From the NCBI GenBank assembly GCA_963754285.1, contig CAVWFN010000007.1, forward strand, positions 1,090,194-1,154,193: a DNA stretch of 64,000 nucleotides, in the 5' to 3' direction. The notes under the pieces were generated by a model, which saw only the letters and a program-made list of their open reading frames with translations, ran no database searches and was not told where the DNA came from. Below, piece after piece: positions 18,549 to 28,102 of the stretch (position 1 is its first letter; every line of letters starts with the position of its first letter). A program made the translations under genes and the position numbers. The stretch comes from RYN-133 sp963754285. GTDB lineage: Bacteria; Actinomycetota; Actinomycetes; Mycobacteriales; Jatrophihabitantaceae.

Positions 18549-18665
18549 GTGTCTCCACGGCAGGACGGGTACGGGTCCGGAGCGTGGATGTGCCTCGCAT
18601 GCGCCCACGGTCGCATGCGCGGCCAATCATTTTCGGCGGCACGCGCTCGACTAACGTCGGGACGC

Positions 18666-18834
18666 GTGATCGTGTGGATCAACGGCACCCACGGCGTCGG
18701 TAAGACCACGACCAGCGCGCTCGTCGCGCAGTTGATCCCGCAGGCGCGCGTGTTCGACGCCGAGAAGGTCGGCGAACACCACGCATCGCAGCGCCGTCGA
18801 TGCAGCGCACTACATCGCTGCCGCCGTCGCCTAG
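18666..18834 (+). pseudogene. remnant of a TmrB-like P-loop kinase gene with a large internal deletion
   Basis: GTG 18666 opens with IVWINGTHGVGKTTTSALV, the typical N-terminus and P-loop of TmrB-like nucleotide-binding proteins, and runs about 36 residues to EKVGE. From about 18775 a second frame (+1) encodes TTHRSAVDAAHYIAAAVA and TAG, which matches the C-terminal end expected of the same family. About 120-130 central residues are missing. The gene therefore looks like a remnant made by an internal deletion. Its TAG shares the palindrome CTAG with the stop of the LuxR-type gene on the other strand. Confidence 0.7.
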
Positions 18835-19838
18835 AGCGAGCCGGTGTCCAGATGGCCTGCTCGGGCGGCGATCACGCCGGCCTGGAACCGGCTCGTGGCG
18901 CCCACTTGCGCCATGTAGTCGGCGATCTGGCGTCGGCACGTGCGCACCGAGATCGACAGCCGTCGTGAGATCGCTTCGTCCTTCTCGCCTTCGGCCATCA
19001 GCCGCAGGATCGCCGCGCGGGTCTGATCGAGTTCGGCGGCGTCGCCCTGCCGCGACATGGCTTCCTCGAAGGTCTGCGACTCGGCCCAGAGCTGCTCGAA
19101 GGTCGCGATCACCCAGGCGACCACATTCGGCTCGTGGACGATCGCGAGGCCGGCCTGATTCGCGTCGTTGGTCGGCAGCGGGAGCAGCGCCACTTCGCGA
19201 TCGATGACCAGGCTGCGGCCGGGCACCGAGCCGGCGAAGCGGATTCGTGCGCCGTTGTCGGCCAACTCGGTCAGGTAACTGCGGGTGTGCCGATCGCGCA
19301 GCGCGGTGTGTTGGTAGATCAGGCGGCTGCGGATGCCGCGTCGCGCCGAATAGAGATTGGCGATGCGGGTGCGGCTGTCGATGCGCGTCTTGGGCAGCCG
19401 TCCCGGTGCCACTGAGAGCAACTCGTCGCGGCAGCGGTCGGCGTAGTGCATCAGCACGTTGCCCATCTGGTTCTGGTCTTCGACGACCTGGACGGACGGC
19501 GTGACCTCGCCCGCGGCGGTGAGGGTGTCGTTCCAGTCGACGATCAGGCTGCGGATCGCGTTGCGGCGCGACTCGACCGACGCGCGGCGCACGCCGAGTT
19601 CGAGGTCTTCGGCGCCGAGGACGATGGCCTCCGCGAGCATCGGGCTGACGGCGGTCACGCGGTCGGCATCGTCGAGGCGCAGCAGGCTCATCTCGATCAT
19701 GCGGCGCAGCGGCTTGTCGAGATCGACGACGTCCTGTTCGAGCACCTCGGCGAGCTCGCGCAGGGCCGAGCCGGGATGTTCGAGAGCGGCGCGGTAGAGC
19801 GCGACTTCGGCGTGACCGAATTCGTCCGTTTCGCCCAT
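18831..19838 (-). CDS. LuxR-type (GerE HTH) transcriptional regulator with N-terminal TrmB-like winged helix
   Basis: This 335-residue protein has a C-terminal GerE-type helix-turn-helix at about residues 268-330 (RLMAEGEKDEAISRRLSIS then VRTCRRQIADYMAQVGATS). The first 70 residues resemble a TrmB/winged-helix domain (PGSALRELAEVLEQDVVDLDK), and a phospholipase D-like or sensory region lies between. It is not a response regulator: no receiver domain is seen. It faces a 60-residue secreted peptide gene across 164 bp carrying a perfect palindrome at 19897-19909. The peptide is thus a candidate partner or target. Ligand unknown. Confidence 0.85.
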   Translation of the reverse strand: MGETDEFGHAEVALYRAALEHPGSALRELAEVLEQDVVDLDKPLRRMIEMSLLRLDDADRVTAVSPMLAEAIVLGAEDLELGVRRASVESRRNAIRSLIVDWNDTLTAAGEVTPSVQVVEDQNQMGNVLMHYADRCRDELLSVAPGRLPKTRIDSRTRIANLYSARRGIRSRLIYQHTALRDRHTRSYLTELADNGARIRFAGSVPGRSLVIDREVALLPLPTNDANQAGLAIVHEPNVVAWVIATFEQLWAESQTFEEAMSRQGDAAELDQTRAAILRLMAEGEKDEAISRRLSISVRTCRRQIADYMAQVGATSRFQAGVIAARAGHLDTGSL

Positions 19839-19896
19839 ATCGCCGTCCGCAAAAAAGGTGTCAGGCAGCTACCTGCCACACAGAAGGTTTGTCTAG

Positions 19897-19909
19897 ATCT
19901 CGACGAGAT
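19897..19909. promoter_or_regulatory. perfect palindrome between the LuxR-type gene and the secreted peptide gene
   Basis: ATCTCGACGAGAT is a perfect 6-1-6 palindrome in the 164-bp divergent promoter region, 59 bp from the regulator start and 93 bp from the peptide start. Short TCTAG and CTAGA words flank it at 19892 and 19915. It is the best operator candidate for the LuxR-type regulator. Confidence 0.45.
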
Positions 19910-20002
19910 TGAATCCTAGATGTAAGGCATGATTGAGTCGCGTCACGGCGCGAAACGCAGCTGGATGAACGCACGCAAATGCATACAAAAGGGGTCAAAT
20001 CT

Positions 20003-20185
20003 ATGGTCTCGATCCTTCGTCGGGCACTTGCCCTCGTGGCTCTTGCCGTCGGCATCGGGGTCGCTGCCGGTAACGCCCCGGCGGCAGCCGCCACGACACA
20101 TGCAACGCACGTAACCACCGTCAGCAAGCACGCGCTCCACCAGCCGGGTCGGGCGTTCACCTTCCAGGACTGGTGGTTCGAGTAG
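20003..20185 (+). CDS. 60-residue secreted peptide precursor
   Basis: The frame starts at ATG 20003 with AAAAGGGG 8 nt upstream. Residues 1-29 form a textbook signal peptide: two Arg near the start, hydrophobic core ALALVALAVGIGVAAG, and a probable cleavage within APAAAA. About 30 residues remain, Thr/His-rich (TTHATHVTTVSKHALHQPG) and ending in the aromatic-acidic motif FTFQDWWFE. No Cys is present. A terminator-like hairpin follows at 20201-20227. It is divergent from the LuxR-type regulator. The composition and ribosome-binding site support a real gene; its role as signal, bacteriocin-like or wall peptide is open. Confidence 0.65.
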   Translation: MVSILRRALALVALAVGIGVAAGNAPAAAATTHATHVTTVSKHALHQPGRAFTFQDWWFE

Positions 20186-20200
20186 GCGATGGGCACTGAT

Positions 20201-20227
20201 TCGCGGCCGTAGTCCTGGCGGCCGCGA
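20201..20227 (+). terminator. 9-bp perfect hairpin after the secreted peptide gene
   Basis: TCGCGGCCG (20201-20209) pairs perfectly with CGGCCGCGA (20219-20227) around 9 nt. It starts 16 bp after the peptide stop codon. It lacks a T-run but is placed as a factor-assisted terminator or 3' stabiliser. Confidence 0.55.
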
Positions 20228-20235
20228 GGCAACAC

Positions 20236-20289
20236 CCGATCCCGCTTCGCTGCGTGCCCGTCGGCGCGTAGGGAGCGGGATCGGTCTTT
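20236..20289 (+). terminator. 11-bp perfect hairpin followed by a short T-run
   Basis: CCGATCCCGCT (20236-20246) pairs with AGCGGGATCGG (20274-20284) and is followed by TCTTT. This is the second hairpin in tandem after the peptide gene and insulates it from the sigma factor gene 80 bp downstream. Confidence 0.6.
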
Positions 20290-20369
20290 GTCCGGCCCGT
20301 TGTGTAACGACACCTGGCTACGGCGCGTCTTCTCATGCGACGGCCCACATAGACGCGGCGGGGTGAGCG

Positions 20370-20861
20370 ATGCGAGACACGGACGGGTTCGAACAGTTCG
20401 CCCGTGATGTCGCCGCTCCGCTGTATCGCACGGCCTGGTTGCTCGCCGCGGACGGCCACCTGGCCGAAGACCTCGTCCAGGAAAGCCTTGCCAGGATCTA
20501 TCGGGCCTGGCCCGTGCACGCCGACAATCCGGTCGCGTACTCGCGGCGCGTCCTCGTGCGGGTCTTCCTGTCGTGGCGGCGGCGCCGCTCGTCGAGCGAG
20601 CGTCCGACCGCGAACCTGCCCGAGCACGTCGTACACGACAGTGACGCGGCTCTGCGCCGGACGCTGCTCGATGCGCTGCAAACCCTGTCCGAGAGCGACC
20701 GGGCCGTGCTCGTCCTGCGTTACCTGGCCGACCGCAGCGTCGAGGAGGTCGCCCGCGATCTCGGACGCTCGCCCGGCGCGGTCCGCGTCAAGTCGATGCG
20801 GGCCCTGGCCAAGCTGCGCGCCGTCCTCGGCGACAGCGTCCTCGATCTGGTGAATCCGTGA
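20370..20861 (+). CDS. ECF RNA polymerase sigma factor, SigE family
   Basis: The 163-residue protein has only sigma regions 2 and 4, as in ECF factors. Region 2 contains LYRTAWLLAADGHLAEDLVQESLARIY (about 17-43), the core-binding and -10 recognition part. Region 4 contains LSESDRAVLVLRYLADRSVEEVARDLG with the -35-binding helix after it. The length fits the actinobacterial SigE subfamily, whose members lack a classical anti-sigma gene and are followed by a membrane protein. The stop overlaps or abuts the next gene, which is such a protein. Confidence 0.9.
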   Translation: MRDTDGFEQFARDVAAPLYRTAWLLAADGHLAEDLVQESLARIYRAWPVHADNPVAYSRRVLVRVFLSWRRRRSSSERPTANLPEHVVHDSDAALRRTLLDALQTLSESDRAVLVLRYLADRSVEEVARDLGRSPGAVRVKSMRALAKLRAVLGDSVLDLVNP

Positions 20862-20872
20862 AAGGTGAACCG

Positions 20873-21787
20873 ATGACCAACGACTCTCAGTTGACCGTCT
20901 TGCTGGAGCGCGCGGTGGCCGAGTTGCAGTCACCGACCGAACGGCTGGTGCGCGCCGGCCTCGCGCGTGGGCGGCGCCTGCGGCGACGTCGCCGGGCGAT
21001 CCAGAGCGGTACCGGCGTCGCGCTGGTCGGGCTGATCACCGTCGTCGTCGTGTCGATCGTCCTCGGCGGTTCGCCCTCGGCGCTGCGCCCGGCCGGCCGG
21101 GCCCACGCGGGGACGGGGCCAACGAGTGCTCCGTCGCACGTGCACCGCGCGAGCGCACCTGCGATGCAGTCGATCTCGCCGCAGCTGCTCGCGGAGCGGG
21201 CGATCAAGCTGCTGCCGCACAACGGCACGATCACCGACCTGCACGGACGGGCCACTGCAGGCGATGTGATGGCCGAATTCGTGTACGACGACGGAAACGG
21301 GGCGGCGCAGATCGAGGTCTCGATGGGGTTCCGGCAGGACGGCGCCGACGGTGTCGACGACTCGTGCAACCCGAGCGATCCGGTCTACACCGAGACCTGC
21401 ACCACCACCCGGGACGGTTCGCACGTGGGCACCTTCGTCGCAATACGGGGGACGACCCAGTACTCGGTGTACGTCGTGCGGCCCGACCACGTCCAGGTCT
21501 CGATGACGGCGTTCAACGCGCCGCAGGAAAAGGACGTGGCGCCGAGCCGGCCCGCTCCGCCGTTCAGCCTCGCCCGGCTGACGACCTTCGTGAGTGACCC
21601 GAGCTGGACGCCGTGGGTGAGCCCGGCCGACAACCAGGCCGCGGCGAACCTGTTCGTCCCGGACTACACCTACAGCGCGACGGCGCAGCGCAATCAGCGG
21701 CGACTCGAGCAACGGCTCGCGACGCAGGCCGCCGAGCGCGCCGCGGCACGCGAGCGCAAGGCCGAGCACCGCAAGGCCGGGCACTGA
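20873..21787 (+). CDS. membrane-anchored partner protein of the SigE-family sigma factor
   Basis: The roughly 304-residue protein has a cytoplasmic N-terminus of about 50 residues rich in Arg (GRRLRRRRR), one membrane helix (TGVALVGLITVVVVSIVL) and an extracytoplasmic domain of about 220 residues with a charged Ala/Arg/Glu-rich end. This layout is that of anti-sigma-like proteins encoded next to SigE-family sigma factors, although no zinc-binding anti-sigma motif is seen. ATG 20873 has AAAGGTGA 4-5 nt upstream; a GTG at 20858 overlapping the sigma stop is an alternative. Two Cys (SCNPSDPVYTETC) could form a disulfide outside the cell. Confidence 0.75.
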   Translation: MTNDSQLTVLLERAVAELQSPTERLVRAGLARGRRLRRRRRAIQSGTGVALVGLITVVVVSIVLGGSPSALRPAGRAHAGTGPTSAPSHVHRASAPAMQSISPQLLAERAIKLLPHNGTITDLHGRATAGDVMAEFVYDDGNGAAQIEVSMGFRQDGADGVDDSCNPSDPVYTETCTTTRDGSHVGTFVAIRGTTQYSVYVVRPDHVQVSMTAFNAPQEKDVAPSRPAPPFSLARLTTFVSDPSWTPWVSPADNQAAANLFVPDYTYSATAQRNQRRLEQRLATQAAERAAARERKAEHRKAGH

Positions 21788-21797
21788 GCCGGTTGTC

Positions 21798-21803
21798 TAG
21801 CCT
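21798..21803 (+). promoter_or_regulatory. -10 hexamer of purC, near-leaderless
   Basis: TAGCCT lies 8 nt before the purC ATG at 21812 and no ribosome-binding site is visible. Similar hexamers precede purS (TACGCT, 23837-23842, 7 nt) and purQ (TAGCCT, 24096-24101, 6 nt), so each pur gene here seems to have its own leaderless promoter. Confidence 0.5.
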
Positions 21804-21811
21804 CGGGCGGT

Positions 21812-22681
21812 ATGGAGCACATCCACACCGGCAAGGTCCGCGAGCTCTACCGGATCGACGACGGCCGGCTGGTCATGGTCGCCTCGGACCGGATCTCGGC
21901 CTTCGACTACGTGCTCGATCCCCCGATCCCCGACAAGGGACGCATCCTCACCGCGATGTCGGTGTGGTGGTTCGACCAGCTTCGTGACCTCGTCCCCAAT
22001 CACCTGATCAGCTACGACGACCCGGCCATCCCCGCCGAGTGGCGCGGACGTGCGATCGTGTGCCGCGAGCTCGCGATGGTCCCGGTCGAAGCGGTCGCCC
22101 GCGGCTACCTCGCCGGGTCGGGGCTGATCGACTACGCGGCCACCGGCGGGGTGTGCGGCAACCCCCTGCCGGCCGGACTCGGTGACGGCGACCAGCTCCC
22201 CGAGCCGATCTTCACGCCAGCGACGAAGGCGCCGATGGGCGAGCACGACGAGAACGTCAGCTACGCCGCGATCGTCGAGACCGTCGGCGAGCAGACCGCA
22301 CAGGAAGTGCGCGACCTGACACTCGCGGTTTATGCGCGGGCCGGGGCGATAGCCGCCAACCGCGGGATCATCCTCGCCGACACGAAGTTCGAGTTCGGCC
22401 GCGACGCCGACGGCACGCTGGTGCTCGGCGACGAGGTGCTCACCCCGGACTCGTCCCGGTTCTGGCCCGCCGACGAGTGGGAGCCGGGGCATGCGCAACC
22501 CAGCTTCGACAAGCAGTACGTCCGCGACTGGTTGCTCTCGCCGGCCTCCGGCTGGGACCGCAGCGCGGGGACGGCTCCGCCGCCACTGCCCGCCGACGTC
22601 GTCGAGCAGACGCGCGCCCGCTACATCGAGGCCTACGAGCGGCTGACCGGGCTCGCCTTCGCCGATTGGCTTTCGGCCTGA
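21812..22681 (+). CDS. purC: phosphoribosylaminoimidazole-succinocarboxamide synthase (SAICAR synthetase)
   Basis: PurC joins aspartate to CAIR with ATP in step eight of purine biosynthesis. The 289-residue protein begins with the nucleotide-binding start GKVRELYRIDDGRLVMVASD and contains the signatures VEAVARGYLAGSG and ILADTKFEFG. It is the long form typical of actinobacteria and yeast (about 290-300) rather than the short E. coli form (237). It starts a broken purine cluster; the MarR gene on the opposite strand overlaps its 3' end by 49 bp. Confidence 0.95.
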   Translation: MEHIHTGKVRELYRIDDGRLVMVASDRISAFDYVLDPPIPDKGRILTAMSVWWFDQLRDLVPNHLISYDDPAIPAEWRGRAIVCRELAMVPVEAVARGYLAGSGLIDYAATGGVCGNPLPAGLGDGDQLPEPIFTPATKAPMGEHDENVSYAAIVETVGEQTAQEVRDLTLAVYARAGAIAANRGIILADTKFEFGRDADGTLVLGDEVLTPDSSRFWPADEWEPGHAQPSFDKQYVRDWLLSPASGWDRSAGTAPPPLPADVVEQTRARYIEAYERLTGLAFADWLSA

Positions 22682-23166
22682 CCCTCCGAAGGGACGGTCG
22701 CCGGCGCGTCGATGCAGGCTTCGCCGAAGTGCTTGGCGACCTTCTCGCCGATCGCGGTGAGCGCGGCGAGGTCGTCGTGGTCGAGCAGGTCGATCAGGTG
22801 GCTGCGCACCGACTCGACGTGGCCCGGCGCGGCGGCGCGCAGCGTGTCCCAGCCGAAATCGGTGAGGACGACGTAGGCGGCGCGCAGGTCTTCGGTGCAC
22901 TCGGCGCGCGTGACCAGGCCGCGCTGCTCCATGCGCGTCACGTGGTGTGACAACCGGCTCGGCGACCACTGCATGCGGGTCGCGAGTTCGGTGAGCCGGC
23001 GCCGATGGCCGGTCGACTCGGACAACGTCGACAGCACCAGGTAGTCGGGCATCGAGAGCGCGGATTCGCGGGCCAGTTCGCGCGCAACGGCGGCGTCCAG
23101 CAGGAGCGTCATACGCCGGTACGCGCGCCAGGCCCGCTGCTGGTCGTGGGACAGCCATCTCGTCAC
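22633..23166 (-). CDS. MarR-family transcriptional regulator
   Basis: The 177-residue protein has a winged helix at about residues 58-115, with the recognition helix MQWSPSRLSHHVTRMEQRG and a wing containing CTEDLRAAYVVLTDFG. This variant wing with Cys and D-L-R-A-A is common in a subgroup that controls adjacent flavin reductases. It is divergent from such a gene, and the gap holds a perfect inverted repeat (23192-23232). Its 3' end overlaps purC by 49 bp in convergent orientation. The inducer could be a quinone or thiol-reactive compound, but that is inference. Confidence 0.87.
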   Translation of the reverse strand: MTRWLSHDQQRAWRAYRRMTLLLDAAVARELARESALSMPDYLVLSTLSESTGHRRRLTELATRMQWSPSRLSHHVTRMEQRGLVTRAECTEDLRAAYVVLTDFGWDTLRAAAPGHVESVRSHLIDLLDHDDLAALTAIGEKVAKHFGEACIDAPATVPSEGQAESQSAKASPVSRS

Positions 23167-23191
23167 GTGACCCAGGATACTCAGAGAAATA

Positions 23192-23232
23192 TTGACGTGT
23201 CATCAAACGCTCTCTAACGTATGACACGTCAA
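23192..23232. promoter_or_regulatory. perfect 12-bp inverted repeat, probable MarR operator
   Basis: TTGACGTGTCAT (23192-23203) and ATGACACGTCAA (23221-23232) are exact reverse complements with a 17-bp spacer; the centres are 29 bp apart, close to three helical turns. The repeat fills the divergent gap, 26 bp from the regulator start and 28 bp from the reductase start. This fits repression of both genes by the adjacent MarR protein, perhaps as two dimers on one DNA face. Confidence 0.7.
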
Positions 23233-23259
23233 CAAAGCTCGATCGTGGAGGACCGCAGC

Positions 23260-23817
23260 ATGCCCCGACTGCTCGTCGTCGTCGCCAGCACCCGTCCCGG
23301 TCGCGCCGGCGGTGCCATCGGCACCTGGTTCGCCGACCTCGCCCGAGCACACGCCGGCTTCGACGTCGACGTGGCCGACCTCGCCGAGCTCGATCTGCCG
23401 TTCCACGACGAGCCGGCGCATCCGCGCCTGGGCCAGTACGAGCACGACCACACCAAGCGGTGGTCGGCACAGGTCGATGCCGCCGACGCGGTGGTGTTCG
23501 TGATGCCCGAATACAACTACTCGTTCAGCGCCCCGCTCAAGAACGCGTTCGACTACCTGCACAACGAGTGGAAGTACAAGCCCGTCGGCTTCGTCAGCTA
23601 CGGCGGCGTGTCCGGCGGTATGCGCGCGGTGCAGCAGTTCAAGCAGGTCGTGACGACACTGACGATGCTCCCCGTCCCGATGCAGGTCGCGCTGACCAAC
23701 TTCAGCCAGCATCTGCACGACGGTGTCTTCGAGCCGGACGCCGGCGCCGAAGGCGCTGCCAAGACCATGCTCGACGAGCTGGCCCGCCTCGCTCCGGCGC
23801 TCGCGTCCGTGCGCTGA
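23260..23817 (+). CDS. NADPH-dependent FMN reductase family flavoprotein
   Basis: A 185-residue flavodoxin-like protein. The phosphate-binding loop STRPGRAG at residues about 10-17 and the FMN-ring loop MPEYNYSFSAPLKNAFDYL at about 82-100 are the signatures of the NADPH-dependent FMN/quinone reductase family (ArsH/AzoR relatives). Such enzymes reduce quinones, azo dyes or chromate. ATG 23260 has GTGGAGG upstream. The flanking perfect inverted repeat and divergent MarR gene suggest induction by a reactive compound. Substrate unknown. Confidence 0.88.
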   Translation: MPRLLVVVASTRPGRAGGAIGTWFADLARAHAGFDVDVADLAELDLPFHDEPAHPRLGQYEHDHTKRWSAQVDAADAVVFVMPEYNYSFSAPLKNAFDYLHNEWKYKPVGFVSYGGVSGGMRAVQQFKQVVTTLTMLPVPMQVALTNFSQHLHDGVFEPDAGAEGAAKTMLDELARLAPALASVR

Positions 23818-23849
23818 CGTCAACGCGGGGGACGGATACGCTCTCGTCC

Positions 23850-24080
23850 ATGCCCCGGGTGATCGTCGACGTCGTCCTCAAGCCGGAGATCCTCGACCCG
23901 CAGGGCCAAGCGATCGTGGGTGCGCTGGCCCGGCTCGGGATCGAGGGCGTCACCGACGTGCGTCAGGGCAAGCACTTCGAGCTCGAGGTCGCCGAGGGCG
24001 TCGACGACGAGACCGTCGCGAAGCTCGCCGACACGTTGCTCGCCAACCCGGTGATCGAGAACTTCACCATCCGCCGCTGA
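23850..24080 (+). CDS. purS: phosphoribosylformylglycinamidine synthase subunit PurS
   Basis: PurS is the small scaffold subunit of the three-part FGAM synthetase PurLQS. The 76-residue protein shows the family pattern VVLKPEILDPQGQAI then LGIEGVTDVRQGKHFEL. It dimerises and holds PurQ and PurL together. TACGCT lies 7 nt before ATG 23850 and there is no ribosome-binding site, so it is probably translated from a leaderless mRNA. purQ begins 27 bp downstream. Confidence 0.94.
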   Translation: MPRVIVDVVLKPEILDPQGQAIVGALARLGIEGVTDVRQGKHFELEVAEGVDDETVAKLADTLLANPVIENFTIRR

Positions 24081-24107
24081 CGCGCACCTGGCCGGTAGCC
24101 TGACGGG

Positions 24108-24779
24108 GTGCCGGTACGTGTGGGTGTCGTGACGTTTCCCGGGAGTCTCGACGACCGCGATGCGGCACGCGCCGTGCGTCAGTCCGGCGCCGAGGCGATC
24201 GCACTGTGGCACGCCGATCCGTCCTTGCACGACGTCGATGCCGTCGTGCTGCCCGGTGGCTTCAGCTACGGCGACTACCTGCGCGCGGGTGCGATCGCGC
24301 GCTTCGCACCCGTCATGGACAGCGTCATCGCCGCGGCGCACGACGGGATGCCCGTGCTCGGCATCTGCAACGGCTTCCAGGTGCTGTGCGAGTCGCACCT
24401 GCTGCCCGGCGCGCTCGTCGGCAACGCGGGCCGCAAGTTCGTGTGCAAGGCGCAGCTACTCGCGGTCGAGAACACCTCGAGTGCGTGGACGTCGACCTAT
24501 CGCGTCGGCCAAGAGATCGTCATCCCGATCAAGAACATGGACGGCATGTACGTCGCCGACGAACACACACTCGACGAACTCGAGGCCGAGGGACGCGTGG
24601 TCGTGCGGTACCGGCAGGGCAACCCGAACGGCAGCTACCGCGACATCGCCGGCATCACCAACGCAGCCGGCAACGTCGTCGGCCTGATGCCGCATCCCGA
24701 GCACGCCATCGATTCGCTGACCGGCACCGGCAGCGACGGCATGGGTTTCTTCCTCTCGCGCGTGGGCGTTGCCGCATGA
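24108..24779 (+). CDS. purQ: phosphoribosylformylglycinamidine synthase subunit PurQ (glutaminase)
   Basis: PurQ releases ammonia from glutamine for PurL. The 223-residue class I glutamine amidotransferase has its nucleophile Cys87 in LGICNGFQ and the His196/Glu198 pair in PHPEHA, so the triad is complete. The start is GTG 24108; TAGCCT sits exactly 6 nt upstream, indicating a leaderless message. It follows purS and is 55 bp from purL. Confidence 0.95.
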   Translation: MPVRVGVVTFPGSLDDRDAARAVRQSGAEAIALWHADPSLHDVDAVVLPGGFSYGDYLRAGAIARFAPVMDSVIAAAHDGMPVLGICNGFQVLCESHLLPGALVGNAGRKFVCKAQLLAVENTSSAWTSTYRVGQEIVIPIKNMDGMYVADEHTLDELEAEGRVVVRYRQGNPNGSYRDIAGITNAAGNVVGLMPHPEHAIDSLTGTGSDGMGFFLSRVGVAA

Positions 24780-24834
24780 TCACCCCACGAAATCGCTCCG
24801 CACAGAGCGCTCCGCGATTCCGCAGGGGCCCGGG

Positions 24835-27090
<2,256 letters not shown>

Positions 27091-27130
27091 GAACCGGAGT
27101 AAACGCTCACCGGCGCTTCGCGGGGCAAGG

Positions 27131-27892
27131 ATGAGAAGGTTGCTGTCCGCCGAGGTCGGCGCGTACGGCGAGCAGGCGCGAGCGGTCGCCGACTGGCTCG
27201 AGCCGTTCCTTTCGGGCGCCCTCGACACCGGAACCGCGTTGCCCGGCTGGACACTGCAGACCCTCGTCGGCCATCTCGTGGGGAGCAAGGACGGGCTGAT
27301 GCACTACCTCGGCACGTCCGCGACCGGGCCGGCGACGCCGGTCGCGCAGTACGTCCGGGCCTACGCGCCCGCCGCGGCTGACATCACCGAGGCCAGCGTG
27401 GCCGCCGGCGATCTGCCGCCCGACCAGCTGCTCGCCTCGTTGCGCGAGCCGGTTGCGGCTGCGGACCTCGCCGACACCGCCGTGGTCGCGGGCCCGCGCG
27501 GACCGATCACCGCGCTCGACTTCGCGCGCACCCGAACCGTTGACCTCGTCGTGCACTGCGACGACCTGTCCCGCTCGTTCCCCGATCGCGACCCTGTCCC
27601 GCTGCTCCGTCCGGCCCTGGCTACGGCCGTGCGCACCCTTGCCGAGATCCTCGCCGCGCAAGCGCCCGGCCGCTCGGTCGAGGTGCGCGTCGCCCCGTTC
27701 ATCGCCGTCCAGGCCGTCCCCGGGCCCCGCCACACCCGCGGCACGCCGCCCAACGTCGTCGAAACCGACCCGCTCACCTGGCTGCGCGTGTCCACCGGCC
27801 GCGAGCCGTTTCGTGCCGCCGTGGCCACCGGCGCAATCCGGGCCAGCGGCAACCGCAGCGACCTCACCGATTACCTCCCCGTCCTCGCCTAG
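27131..27892 (+). CDS. maleylpyruvate isomerase-family (mycothiol-dependent, DinB fold) protein
   Basis: A 253-residue protein with the N-terminal DinB-like metal-binding helical domain (LPGWTLQTLVGHLVGSKDG carries the first His; TVDLVVHCDDLSRSF the second) and a C-terminal SCP2-like domain. The family includes mycothiol-dependent maleylpyruvate isomerase, but many members have other or unknown substrates. It starts at ATG 27131 just after purL and ends before a repeat hairpin. It splits purL from purF, a placement seen in several actinobacterial purine clusters. A function in purine metabolism is not implied. Confidence 0.8.
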   Translation: MRRLLSAEVGAYGEQARAVADWLEPFLSGALDTGTALPGWTLQTLVGHLVGSKDGLMHYLGTSATGPATPVAQYVRAYAPAAADITEASVAAGDLPPDQLLASLREPVAAADLADTAVVAGPRGPITALDFARTRTVDLVVHCDDLSRSFPDRDPVPLLRPALATAVRTLAEILAAQAPGRSVEVRVAPFIAVQAVPGPRHTRGTPPNVVETDPLTWLRVSTGREPFRAAVATGAIRASGNRSDLTDYLPVLA

Positions 27893-27897
27893 CCGCG

Positions 27898-27956
27898 ACT
27901 TTGACCCTCTAACGGTTGCTGCGGGGCAGGAATCACAGCCAAACCGGGGTCAAAGT
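27898..27956. repeat. 59-bp inverted-repeat element between purine genes
   Basis: ACTTTGACCC (27898-27907) is a perfect inverted copy of GGGTCAAAGT (27947-27956), with a second inner pair CGGTT/AACCG. It starts 6 bp after a stop codon and could end transcription. The arm resembles the ACTTTGCACCC arm of the repeats at 33565-33907 and a lone GCCGGGTCAAAG at 30814-30825, so these may be one dispersed family. Confidence 0.6.
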
Positions 27957-28007
27957 GGCACCGGCCCGACCAGCTTTGGCGTGCAAGGAGCGTGGATGGG
28001 CCTGGCC

Positions 28008-28030
28008 CCCTCCGAGCGAAGTGAGGAGGG
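28008..28030. repeat. GAGCGAA-loop hairpin upstream of purF
   Basis: CCCTCC (28008-28013) pairs with GGAGGG (28025-28030) around GAGCGAAGTGA. It lies in the purF leader, 73 bp before the start codon. The loop core is shared with hairpins at 441-467 and 6275-6298. Confidence 0.5.
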
Positions 28031-28102
28031 TGGTTGCGAACGGCAGGCCACACCTCGGCCGCAGCGGAAGGACGAACCGGCAGGGCACGTACGATCGAAC
28101 AC

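Noticed and set aside
20300..20350. ECF-type autoregulated promoter before the SigE-family sigma gene (TGTAAC...CGTCTT)
   Set aside because: The pattern is plausible but too loose, with no second copy in the window to compare.
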